64,000 nt of DNA from Catalinimonas niigatensis (GTDB lineage: Bacteria; Bacteroidota; Bacteroidia; Cytophagales; Cyclobacteriaceae), in the NCBI RefSeq assembly GCF_030506285.1, contig NZ_CP119422.1, positions 3,831,501-3,895,500 of the forward strand, written 5' to 3'. The notes beneath the pieces were generated by a model, which made no database searches, had not been told where the DNA came from, and saw nothing but the letters and a program-made list of their open reading frames with translations. The translations under genes and the position numbers were made by a program. Every line of letters begins with the position of its first letter. The stretch's first letter is position 1. Of the stretch, positions 8,655-16,514 are shown one piece after another.

Positions 8655-8676
8655 AAGATTGAAATATATTAATCTT
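8655..8676. promoter_or_regulatory. Inverted repeat upstream of the PadR gene
   Basis: AAGATT (8655-8660) and AATCTT (8671-8676) form an inverted repeat with a 10-base AT spacer inside a very AT-rich stretch, ending 17 bases before the ATG at 8694. PadR proteins usually bind dyads overlapping their own promoters, so it is a candidate autoregulatory site. The AT richness makes chance occurrence likely enough to keep confidence low. Confidence 0.35.
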
Positions 8677-8693
8677 TTATATATAATTGTCTT

Positions 8694-9047
8694 ATGTATT
8701 CACAAGAACTCATCAAAGGGACTGTTACGCCCCTCATTTTAAAGTTATTATCCGACAACAAGCGCATGTACGGATACCAGATCACTCAGGCACTCAAGGA
8801 GGCTACACAAGGCAAAATCAGTCTGACACTGGCGGCCATTTATCCGGTATTGCACAAGCTCAAAGCCAGTGGCGAACTGACTACCGAGAAAGAAAGCGTA
8901 GGGAAACGGGTACGCATCTATTATTCGCTGACTGAGCAGGGAAATGAGACTGCCCGGGAAAAGCTTAAAGAATTTGCGGATTATCTGGCTACTATGAAGT
9001 CATTACTGGATCTCAAACCCGGATTACAAAAATGCCTCATGACGTAG
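8694..9047 (+). CDS. PadR-family transcriptional regulator
   Basis: A 117-residue winged-helix regulator. It begins SQELIKGTVTPLILKLLSDN, then the PadR hallmark RMYGYQITQALKEAT (about 24-38), the recognition helix LTLAAIYPVLHKLKASGELT and the wing KRVRIYYSLTEQG. A C-terminal helix for dimerisation follows. It matches the short PadR class. Its end overlaps the next gene by 16 bases, so it probably controls that membrane protein. PadR regulators paired with membrane proteins bearing an N-terminal HAAS/DUF1700-like helix are common. Confidence 0.92.
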   Translation: MYSQELIKGTVTPLILKLLSDNKRMYGYQITQALKEATQGKISLTLAAIYPVLHKLKASGELTTEKESVGKRVRIYYSLTEQGNETAREKLKEFADYLATMKSLLDLKPGLQKCLMT

Positions 9048-10093
9048 TGTCTCTCAGCAAAGAACAAATCAGGCAGATCAAAGAAAAGATTGGCCAGGAA
9101 GGAGTGGTGACTCCCGAGCTTGTAGAAGAACTGGTGGATCATTTTTGCGTGGCTATTGAAGAAGAGATGAAAGGAGGAAGGACCTTTGAATCGGCCTTTG
9201 ACAAGGTATTTGATAACCTACAGGAAGATGAACTAAAAGTAACCGAGATGAAAACAAAAGAACTTACGGAAGGAAAAACAATCTTCTATCCCGACCTCCT
9301 GCAAAGCTTCCTGATGGTACTGGCTGCTTTCTTAATCAGCTGGGTAGTAAGCCTGACAGTTCAGGCTATTGCTCTTGGTGAGGAAAATGTAGAGGTGCGG
9401 GCACAGTGGTTCAATCAAAATTTTCTATGGATAGGTCTGCTCAATGGGTTATTGACCTTGGGAGCACCTCTCGCATATGCTATCTGGAAAAGAAAGAAAA
9501 TAAGTGCCCATGCTCCAGTATTTTCTTTTTGTTCCGTACCCTTTTATGTATATGGGATGATTCTGCCTATTGTCGTTTTCAGCTGGTTTTGGCTGGAGCC
9601 GCTTGCTATATTTTCCCCTTTTTTTAAAGATATTAGGTCAGCCTATATTTCGCAACTTGAAGGGTTTAGCCCTCTATTGCTTACACTCATTACAATTATC
9701 ATTATAGTGCTTGGAGAACTGTTGTTTCGCGGAATCATCTTGAAAGGACTGCTGATGACCATGACTCCCCTCAGGGCAATACTCTGGAGTAGTTTATTCT
9801 ACGCTCTAACTAGCTATCCATACTTTATAACTAGGTTTATCACTGGTATCCTATTGGGATGGCTCTACTGGAAAACCCGCTCCCTGTATCCCACGATCTT
9901 CTTAATGGTTATTGGGATTATTATTCCTTATGTCGTTTTGCCATTCGTAAATCATTCTAAAGACTTCTTCTTTCATTTTAGCTGGTGGGAGTTCTTTGAT
10001 AAAAATCTCATGATATATGTCCCTTTAATAATAAGTTCATTGCTAGTGACAGCTGGTTTATTCAACTATCTGCGTAAAAAGCTAAATACATAA
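9032..10093 (+). CDS. CPBP-like (CAAX protease fold) membrane protein lacking catalytic residues
   Basis: A 353-residue protein. The cytoplasmic N-terminus (about 1-75, with VTPELVEELVDHFCVAIEEEM) resembles the permease-prefix domain often coupled to PadR regulators, and about eight membrane helices follow. The segment LGELLFRGIILKGLL (about 226-240) corresponds to CPBP motif 1, but the usual EExxxR reads GELLFR. The next helix has FYALT where FxxxH is expected, and the third-motif region (LYPTIFLMVIG) has no His. It therefore looks like an inactive member or a re-purposed membrane protein. Confidence 0.75.
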   Translation: MPHDVVSLSKEQIRQIKEKIGQEGVVTPELVEELVDHFCVAIEEEMKGGRTFESAFDKVFDNLQEDELKVTEMKTKELTEGKTIFYPDLLQSFLMVLAAFLISWVVSLTVQAIALGEENVEVRAQWFNQNFLWIGLLNGLLTLGAPLAYAIWKRKKISAHAPVFSFCSVPFYVYGMILPIVVFSWFWLEPLAIFSPFFKDIRSAYISQLEGFSPLLLTLITIIIIVLGELLFRGIILKGLLMTMTPLRAILWSSLFYALTSYPYFITRFITGILLGWLYWKTRSLYPTIFLMVIGIIIPYVVLPFVNHSKDFFFHFSWWEFFDKNLMIYVPLIISSLLVTAGLFNYLRKKLNT

Positions 10094-10223
10094 CCTTCGT
10101 GAGTTGGGCAGGAAAGCAAGAATAAAAAATACGTAACTCTTTGTAAGGGAGGTTTTTATATCTATAACACGTAAACTCTTCTTCAAATCTTTGGTTAACA
10201 TCAGGTAACTAATTTTTTGAACT

Positions 10224-11288
10224 ATGAAGAAGCTATGGATCACCTTAGCCATTATACTGGGTATTTTTTTAGCCCTGCACTTTTTGCTTGAACCTCTGGT
10301 AGAAAGGTTTGTCAACAAAAAACTGAGCAATCTTGAGGAATATACCGGACAGATAGAGGATGTAGACATCCATCTGTATCGCGGGGCTTACCGAATCAAG
10401 AATCTTAATATACGCAAAATAGAAGGAGATACAGAGAAGCCATTTGTGGAGATTGACACCATAGATCTCTCGGTGGAGTGGAATGCTATTTTTAAGGGTG
10501 AAATTGTAGGAGATGTAGTCATCTCTCGACCTGTGGTAAACTTTGTGGCCACTAAGGAAATCCCAAATGATGAAGAGCAAAGCGGGGAAGAGGTAAACTG
10601 GACAGAACAGCTTCAGGAACTGATGCCGCTGACCATCAACCGTTTTGAGATCCGTGAAGGGAACATCACGTACAGTGACCCTTCTACTGATCCCAAAGTA
10701 GAAGCTTATCTGGAAAACCTGGATTTACTGTTAGAAAATATTAGTAATGTAGAAGACAGTACGGTAGCCCTTCCTTCTTCTCTAAAGGCCACAGCCACTA
10801 CTCTGGGTGGCGGTAATATTGACCTGAATATGAAGATGAATTTACTGAATGAAATACCGGAGTTTACCTCCAGCCTTGAGCTGTCAGACTTAGACTTAAC
10901 GGCTCTCAACGAGCTTTTTGAGGCTTATGCCAATTTTGATGTTCAAAATGGAACCTTTGCCATGATCTCGGAAATTACTGTGGAAGACCAGCAGATAGGA
11001 GGTTACATCAAGCCATTTTTTGAAAATCTTGACGTTTTTTCTTTTGAGGAAGATGTAGTGGAAGAAGAAGAAAAAGGTTTTTTTGGCAAGATATGGGAAG
11101 CTCTGGTAGGAGCAGGATCAGAAGTATTGGAAAACCAGCCCAGAGATAGGGTAGCTACCGAAGTGCCAATACAAGGGAGTTTAGATCAGCCTGATGTAGA
11201 TGTATCTGTCACGGTATGGAATGTGTTCAGAAATGCCTTTGTGGAAGCGATACAAAAAGAATTTGAAGTGCAGGCGCAGCCTTCTTGA
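10224..11288 (+). CDS. DUF748/AsmA-like envelope protein
   Basis: A 354-residue protein anchored by one N-terminal membrane helix (about 4-24). A beta-rich domain follows that begins FVNKKLSNLEEYTGQIEDVDIHL and continues IKNLNIRK, as in AsmA and DUF748 proteins. These are periplasmic, elongated beta-groove proteins tied to lipid transport and outer-membrane homeostasis. An acidic run VEEEEKG appears near 275. It is a single gene with a strong terminator downstream. A much larger AsmA-family protein lies at 17683-20286. Assignment to DUF748 is by overall resemblance. Confidence 0.7.
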   Translation: MKKLWITLAIILGIFLALHFLLEPLVERFVNKKLSNLEEYTGQIEDVDIHLYRGAYRIKNLNIRKIEGDTEKPFVEIDTIDLSVEWNAIFKGEIVGDVVISRPVVNFVATKEIPNDEEQSGEEVNWTEQLQELMPLTINRFEIREGNITYSDPSTDPKVEAYLENLDLLLENISNVEDSTVALPSSLKATATTLGGGNIDLNMKMNLLNEIPEFTSSLELSDLDLTALNELFEAYANFDVQNGTFAMISEITVEDQQIGGYIKPFFENLDVFSFEEDVVEEEEKGFFGKIWEALVGAGSEVLENQPRDRVATEVPIQGSLDQPDVDVSVTVWNVFRNAFVEAIQKEFEVQAQPS

Positions 11289-11355
11289 CTTTTGTCTCAT
11301 ATAGTTCCCTTCCTGAAAAATTAAAGCTTTTTGCTCTCTCATAAGCTTGACTATG

Positions 11356-11390
11356 AAATATCAGGTATTTACGCTCAATACCTGATATTT
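11356..11390 (+). terminator. Intrinsic terminator after the DUF748-like gene
   Basis: Arms AAATATCAGGTATT (11356-11369) and AATACCTGATATTT (11377-11390) form a perfect 14 bp stem with a 7-base loop, followed by TATAAACTTT. It lies about 70 bases after the stop at 11288. Confidence 0.75.
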
Positions 11391-11544
11391 TATAAACTTT
11401 CTCTCAGCTTTTTTAGCTTTTGGGTGGATTCCGCAGAAAAGAATATGATATTTGGTAGGTTGAAAATCATGTCTTCATCATTCTTGTTATAGACATGGCA
11501 ATCTTAAGCTATCTTTTTTTGTTGAATTGAAAAAATCGGGTAAA

Positions 11545-13185
11545 ATGTTAAAAAAAACGATGCTGTTGTGGATGCTTGTCTGCTTCAGCTTATTTTCTTC
11601 CTCCACTCCCAAGACTGAGCCTTCACAGCGTCCTAAATTGGTGGTTGGGATTGTGGTAGATCAAATGCGTCAGGAATATCTGTTACGTTTTTATAATCAG
11701 TTTGGTGAAGATGGTTTCAAACGGCTAATGAATAAGGGTTTCATGGCGCGAAATGCGCATTACAATTATATTCCTACTTATACTGGTCCTGGTCACGCCT
11801 CAGTATATACCGGTACTACTCCGGCCACGCACGGTATTATTTCCAATGACTGGTATAGCCGTGAACTGAAACGTACGGTCTATTGTGCAGAAGATACTAC
11901 AGTGTCTGCAGTAGGGGGCTCAGAAAGTGCCGGACAGATATCTCCACGTAACATGCTGAGCAGTACCATTACTGACCAACTCAAAATGTCTACTCAGGGC
12001 CGAAGCAAAGTAATTGGTATTTCTATCAAAGATCGGGGTTCTGCGCTACCTGCCGGACATAGAGCAGATGCCGCTTACTGGTACGATGGAAGTAGCGGAG
12101 AGATGATGACGTCTACTTTTTATATGGAGGATTTGCCCTCATGGGTAAAACAGTTTAATCAGCAAAAGCTTCCGAAAAAGTATTTAAGTCAGACCTGGAA
12201 CACGCTTTTGCCGATTGAAGAGTATACCGCCAGTGCTGATGATGATAGTGAATATGAAGTGCGGTTTTCAGATGATGAACCTTCTACCTTTCCTTATGAC
12301 CTGAAGAGGCTGAATAAAAATGCAAAAGGCTATGGTATGTTGAGCAGTACTCCTTTTGGTAATTCCCTAGTGGTGGATTTTGCCAAAGCGGCCTTAGAGG
12401 AAGAAGCCTTGGGACAAGGAGCAGAAACAGATTTCTTAGCGGTGAGCTTTTCTTCTACCGATTATATAGGCCATACCTTTGGGGCACAATCCAAAGAAGT
12501 ACAGGATACCTACATCCGCCTGGACCGAGACCTTGCAGACCTGTTAAATACACTGGATAAACGAGTAGGAGAAGGAAATTACCTGGTGTTTCTTACTGCT
12601 GATCATGCGGTATTGGATGTTCCTAAACTATTGGTTGATGCTCGTATGCCAGGTGGATATCTGGAGATTTCAAAAATCAGTACGTTTATAGAGCAAGATC
12701 TGAAAGAAAAATATGGTGAAGGCAAATGGATAGAACATGCCAGCAGTCAGCTTTTGCTTGATCATCAGTTGATTGAAGAGAAAGGCGTGGATCTGGAAGA
12801 AATACAGGATTTTGTAGCTGATCGTCTGATGGATTTTAAAGGAATAAAGGAAACGTATACTGCTACTACTTTACGTAAATTTGAATATACCCGTGGGCAG
12901 CGTCAACTCCTGCAGATGGGCTATAATTTTCAGCGTTCAGGAGATGTGGTATATACTTTAGATCCGGGCTTCTTGAACAGCAGTCGTATGCAGGGAACCT
13001 CCCACGGTACCGGATATAATTACGATACCCATGTACCTGTACTCTTTTATGGCTGGGGAGTAAAAGCAGGAGAAAGTGTACGTTATCATACGATTACGGA
13101 TATCGCTCCTACTTTATCTATGTTACTCAATATTACCCTGCCCGATGGTGCTGACGGTCAACCCATTGAAGAAATCTTTGAATAA
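11545..13185 (+). CDS. pafA: PafA-type alkaline phosphatase
   Basis: An exported metal-dependent phosphomonoesterase that releases phosphate. The ATG at 11545 gives 546 residues with a signal peptide over about 1-20; a TTG lies six codons upstream. Every PafA active-site feature I know is present: metal ligand Asp in VVDQMR (D39), nucleophile Thr in YTGPGHAS (T80), Asn in SNDWY (101), the KDR pair K162/R164 that stabilises phosphate, and metal ligands in DYIGHTFG, TADHAV and GTSHGT. PafA enzymes are not repressed by phosphate in the species studied. Monocistronic, ended by a long hairpin. Confidence 0.92.
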   Translation: MLKKTMLLWMLVCFSLFSSSTPKTEPSQRPKLVVGIVVDQMRQEYLLRFYNQFGEDGFKRLMNKGFMARNAHYNYIPTYTGPGHASVYTGTTPATHGIISNDWYSRELKRTVYCAEDTTVSAVGGSESAGQISPRNMLSSTITDQLKMSTQGRSKVIGISIKDRGSALPAGHRADAAYWYDGSSGEMMTSTFYMEDLPSWVKQFNQQKLPKKYLSQTWNTLLPIEEYTASADDDSEYEVRFSDDEPSTFPYDLKRLNKNAKGYGMLSSTPFGNSLVVDFAKAALEEEALGQGAETDFLAVSFSSTDYIGHTFGAQSKEVQDTYIRLDRDLADLLNTLDKRVGEGNYLVFLTADHAVLDVPKLLVDARMPGGYLEISKISTFIEQDLKEKYGEGKWIEHASSQLLLDHQLIEEKGVDLEEIQDFVADRLMDFKGIKETYTATTLRKFEYTRGQRQLLQMGYNFQRSGDVVYTLDPGFLNSSRMQGTSHGTGYNYDTHVPVLFYGWGVKAGESVRYHTITDIAPTLSMLLNITLPDGADGQPIEEIFE

Positions 13186-13192
13186 AGTAGAT

Positions 13193-13231
13193 CAGATCTC
13201 CCAAATCTTTGAAATTTGGGAGATCTGTTTA
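13193..13231 (+). terminator. Intrinsic terminator of pafA
   Basis: Arms CAGATCTCCCAAAT (13193-13206) and ATTTGGGAGATCTG (13214-13227) pair perfectly over 14 bp around a 7-base loop and are followed by TTTATT. The hairpin begins seven bases after the pafA stop. Confidence 0.85.
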
Positions 13232-13304
13232 TTAATGAAGGAAGATTAATAAGGACTGCTTCTTATAGTTTTTAGTTTTGTCGCTGGCAAAAGACACCGT
13301 AACA

Positions 13305-14183
13305 TCAAACCACTGCCTTTTTCTCTTCATTTAAAAAGCGATATATAGCTTCTAAAATCTCTTCTGGCTTCTCTTCCTGTACAAAGTGTCCGGCTTCTAA
13401 TTCTATCGTCCTCGCATCAGGCAAAGTTTCTTTCCAACGCTTAAGTAAGTTCAGGCTCAACAAAGGATCTTTGACACCCCACAGTATCAGTACAGGTTTT
13501 TGTTGAACTATCTGCCTTCGTTCCCACAGGCTGTTGTACCACTCACTACTGGCCAGCAGATGTCTGGCAAAAGCCGTCGGTCCTGTTCGGGATTGAGTAT
13601 CAGGAAAAGCTTGTATATATTGCTGATGAATGGTTTTGCTAAGCTTCGACTTATCATAAAATGCCTGTTTGATGAGTACTTTGGGAGAGAAATTGAAATA
13701 CTTGTACAGCCATTTTCCAAACCAGCTGGCAGCGATTTTTCCCGCACGCACAAATTCAGGATAGTCATTCAATGACCACATCCAGGTATTGAAAAGGACG
13801 ACCCTTTTTACATTTTCAGGATGCTTGAGGACATAATTTAGTCCGATAGGCCCGCCAAAATCATGTACCACCAATGTGATATGCCGGAGCTGAAGGTGCT
13901 CAATTAAGGCTTCCAACCTTTGGGCATGCGCCTTCGGGGCATAGTCGGCCTCCTGGGGTTTATCGGATAGGCCAAAGCCCAAATGATCCACAGCAATGCA
14001 ACGGTAACTTGTAGATAAGTCTTTGATCAATTTACGATACACAAAAGACCAGACCGGTGTTCCATGAATAAAGAGAATGACTTCACCTTTTCCTTCATCT
14101 ACATAATGTAAATTTCCGGCTGAGGTTTCAAATGTGTGCGAAGCGAAAGGATATTCTTCTGTATTGACCCATGTGCTAATCAT
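13305..14183 (-). CDS. Alpha/beta hydrolase related to haloalkane dehalogenases
   Basis: A 292-residue alpha/beta-fold hydrolase. The oxyanion-hole region is HGTPVWSF (40-47), the nucleophile elbow VHDFGGP carries Asp108, a catalytic acid is likely in WGVKDP (about 240), and the His is in AGHFVQEE (about 267). An Asp nucleophile with this context points to the haloalkane dehalogenase/epoxide hydrolase branch. The halide-holding Asn after HG and the Trp after the nucleophile of classic dehalogenases are Thr42 and Phe109 here, so dehalogenation is unproven. It overlaps the upstream TetR gene by eight bases and is presumably under its control. Confidence 0.8.
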   Translation of the reverse strand: MISTWVNTEEYPFASHTFETSAGNLHYVDEGKGEVILFIHGTPVWSFVYRKLIKDLSTSYRCIAVDHLGFGLSDKPQEADYAPKAHAQRLEALIEHLQLRHITLVVHDFGGPIGLNYVLKHPENVKRVVLFNTWMWSLNDYPEFVRAGKIAASWFGKWLYKYFNFSPKVLIKQAFYDKSKLSKTIHQQYIQAFPDTQSRTGPTAFARHLLASSEWYNSLWERRQIVQQKPVLILWGVKDPLLSLNLLKRWKETLPDARTIELEAGHFVQEEKPEEILEAIYRFLNEEKKAVV

Positions 14184-14715
14184 AGTGTGGTACTTTATAT
14201 TTTTCTATTAATAAGGCAGCCATTCTATCAATGGGATATTTTTCATTCATCAGAAAATGGCCTGCCAATCCGTCTATGGTGGCAAATAATAAAATCGCTT
14301 CAGGCATAGGTTGCTGATATCCCATGCTCTCTAGGATCAGGCTGATTTCGGTAAGGATAAACCCTTTGATCTCTTCCTGCTCTACTTCAAATTTCTTCAT
14401 AATGGATTCCTGCATGCGGATACTATGGATTAGCCGCCAGTGTCTTCTTTTTTCCTGTAGAATGCGAAATATATTCTCAACCAATGTTTTGAGTGGCTCA
14501 TCAGAATCTTTGGGAAAGGCAAAAGAGAGAGTAATGTCTCCCATACCATCTACAAGAATGGTTTCTAGCAGAGCCTCCTTGCTCTTAAAATAGTTATACA
14601 TCAAGCCTAGAGAGATATTTGCGGCTTTAGCAATCTCACGGATAGATGTCTTTTCATAACCATTTCGGCTAAATAGCTCCAGTGCAGTTTCAATAATATG
14701 ATTCTTAGCAGACAT
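14176..14715 (-). CDS. TetR-family transcriptional regulator
   Basis: A 179-residue TetR regulator. The N-terminal helix-turn-helix (about 5-50) reads IIETALELFSRNGYEKTSIREI, then AANISLGLMYNYFKSKEALL, a textbook TetR/AcrR motif. The C-terminal ligand domain is helical. I chose the ATG at 14715 over a TTG at 14739 because a perfect palindrome lies just upstream (14724-14739) and would otherwise be inside the coding region. The gene overlaps and precedes a hydrolase gene, so the pair likely forms a substrate-inducible detoxification operon. Confidence 0.92.
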   Translation of the reverse strand: MSAKNHIIETALELFSRNGYEKTSIREIAKAANISLGLMYNYFKSKEALLETILVDGMGDITLSFAFPKDSDEPLKTLVENIFRILQEKRRHWRLIHSIRMQESIMKKFEVEQEEIKGFILTEISLILESMGYQQPMPEAILLFATIDGLAGHFLMNEKYPIDRMAALLIEKYKVPHYD

Positions 14716-14723
14716 ATGTTTGA

Positions 14724-14739
14724 TTGAACGTTTGTTCAA
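14724..14739. promoter_or_regulatory. Candidate TetR operator
   Basis: TTGAAC-GTTT-GTTCAA is a perfect 6-4-6 inverted repeat eight bases upstream of the TetR ATG. The size, symmetry and position suit a TetR-family dimer repressing its own operon. No second copy was noticed nearby. Confidence 0.6.
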
Positions 14740-14864
14740 ATTTACAATTTATTTGATTGAAAACAAGTAGAAAAAATATTAGTCTATTAATAAAGGCATA
14801 GACTCATGTCATGCAGCAGAGGTTTATTTTTGGTGAGAATAATTTCATATAAATCATATCGATC

Positions 14865-15923
14865 ATGCTTAACGAAAAAATTGTAGAAATTCTGGGTGAC
14901 CGAGCTGAAAGCTTACTCAATTACCAGTCTAAAACTTTTTCTAAGGAGCAACTGAGGCAGCCTACTCCAAACTATGTGGACGAAAGTCTGGGGCTTTCTA
15001 ATCGTTCGCCGCAGGTAATGCGCAGTATGCAGCAGTTGTTTGATTACGGACGTCTCGGTAAGACGGGTTACATTTCTATATTACCAGTGGACCAAGGGAT
15101 AGAACATACTGCCGGTGCTTCTTTTACACCAAATCCTATGTATTTTGATGGGGAAAATGTGATCAAGCTGGCTATGGAAGGAGGATGTAATGCGGTAGCC
15201 ACCACTTTCGGTATTCTGGCACAAAACTCCAGAAAATATGCCCATAAAATCCCCTTTATTGTCAAAATCAACCATAATCAACTCCTGACCTATCCTACCA
15301 AGTATGACCAGATCATGTTTGGGTCAGTACGCGATGCCTGGAATTTGGGGGCAGTGGCGGTAGGCGCTACTATTTACTTTGGCTCAGAAGAATCGGATCG
15401 GCAGATACAGGAGGTAGCCGAGGCTTTTGAGTATGCACACGAACTGGGTATGGGAACCATCCTCTGGTGTTATACGCGAAATGAAGAATTTAAAAAAGAG
15501 GGCACAGATTATCATAACTCAACGGACATAAGCAGTCAGGCCTGTCATATTGGAGTAACGATACAGGCAGATTTAATTAAACAGAAACTGCCAGAAAATA
15601 ACGGAGGCTTCAAAGCTATTAATTTTGGAAAAACACATCCTGATATGTATGATAAGCTTAGCACCGATCATCCGATTGACCTAACACGCTATATGGTAGC
15701 CAACTGCTACATGGGTAAAATTGGTCTTATCAATTCCGGTGGGGCTGCCGCCGGAGCGTCAGATTTGCAGGAAGCGGTAGAAACAGCAGTGATCAACAAA
15801 CGCGCCGGAGGTGTAGGTCTAATCCTGGGTCGCAAAGCCTTTCAGAAGCCTTTCCGGGAAGGTGTAGAAATGCTTAATACTGTACAGGAAGTATATCTGG
15901 ATCAGGATATTGGCTTGGCTTAG
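14865..15923 (+). CDS. fbaB: Class I fructose-bisphosphate aldolase (DhnA type)
   Basis: This cytoplasmic glycolytic/gluconeogenic enzyme cleaves fructose 1,6-bisphosphate through a Schiff-base lysine. At 352 residues it matches the archaeal/bacterial class I (DhnA) type. Characteristic blocks are [16 protein letters not shown] (about 71-86), [12 protein letters not shown] (about 128-139), [22 protein letters not shown], and the C-terminal phosphate-binding blocks LINSGGAA and [12 protein letters not shown]. The Schiff-base Lys probably lies after the [12 protein letters not shown] block or in FIVK; I cannot decide by eye. A TAnnTTTG-like box (TATTTTTG, 14825-14832) lies 32 bases upstream. 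Monocistronic. Confidence 0.93.
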   Translation: MLNEKIVEILGDRAESLLNYQSKTFSKEQLRQPTPNYVDESLGLSNRSPQVMRSMQQLFDYGRLGKTGYISILPVDQGIEHTAGASFTPNPMYFDGENVIKLAMEGGCNAVATTFGILAQNSRKYAHKIPFIVKINHNQLLTYPTKYDQIMFGSVRDAWNLGAVAVGATIYFGSEESDRQIQEVAEAFEYAHELGMGTILWCYTRNEEFKKEGTDYHNSTDISSQACHIGVTIQADLIKQKLPENNGGFKAINFGKTHPDMYDKLSTDHPIDLTRYMVANCYMGKIGLINSGGAAAGASDLQEAVETAVINKRAGGVGLILGRKAFQKPFREGVEMLNTVQEVYLDQDIGLA

Positions 15924-16041
15924 CATCAACAAACACGAGAATTTTCAACAGCGAGTGCTGTCTTACAGCCTTGCATTGTTATGGTGTAATAAACTATGAA
16001 ATGCGAATTCACGTTAATCCTTTGGGTATTTAAAAACAAAG

Positions 16042-16075
16042 TTGTTTTTTGAAACTTTATCTATCCTTAAATTTG
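16042..16075 (+). promoter_or_regulatory. Candidate Bacteroidota-type promoter
   Basis: A -7 box TAAATTTG (16068-16075) matches the Bacteroidota consensus TAnnTTTG exactly. A TTG at 16042-16044 lies 23 bases upstream, within the reported -33 spacing range. It is 31 bases before the ATG at 16107. Confidence 0.45.
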
Positions 16076-16106
16076 TACTAAAAAAGTTAAGGTTAAAATA
16101 AGAAAC

Positions 16107-16514
16107 ATGATCATAGCCGTAGATTTTGACGGAACTGTTGTAGAAGATGCTTATCCTAAAATCGGAAAAGAGCAAATTTTTGCTTTTGAGACGCTTAAGG
16201 CTTTACACAAAGATCGACATAAACTGATTCTTTGGACTTGTAGGAGGGGCAAAAGCCTGGAAGAGGCAGTAGAATTCTGTAGGAATAATGGGATAGAGTT
16301 TTATGCTGTCAATAGTAATTATCCGGGAGAAGTATTAGATCCTGAGGATAGCCCTAAGATAGTAGCTGATATCTATATTGATGATCGTAATCTGGGAGGT
16401 TTTCCCGGGTGGAGTGAAGTATGGAGAGTATTAAAGCCTGAGGATGAATTGCGTATGCCTGAACCCAAATCTAAAGGTCTGCTAAGTAAAATATTCGGGT
16501 CTTTCATGCTTTAG
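16107..16514 (+). CDS. Small HAD-like hydrolase (BT0820-like)
   Basis: A 135-residue HAD-superfamily protein. The N-terminal phosphatase motif I is AVDFDGTVVED with the two aspartates at 6 and 8. Motif II-like WTCRRG follows near 50, and the acidic motif YIDDRNLGG lies near 93. It is minimal, with no large cap domain, like the short 'hydrolase' family known from Bacteroides (BT0820). The substrate is unknown. It is convergent with the outer-membrane gene, overlapping by four bases. Confidence 0.82.
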   Translation: MIIAVDFDGTVVEDAYPKIGKEQIFAFETLKALHKDRHKLILWTCRRGKSLEEAVEFCRNNGIEFYAVNSNYPGEVLDPEDSPKIVADIYIDDRNLGGFPGWSEVWRVLKPEDELRMPEPKSKGLLSKIFGSFML

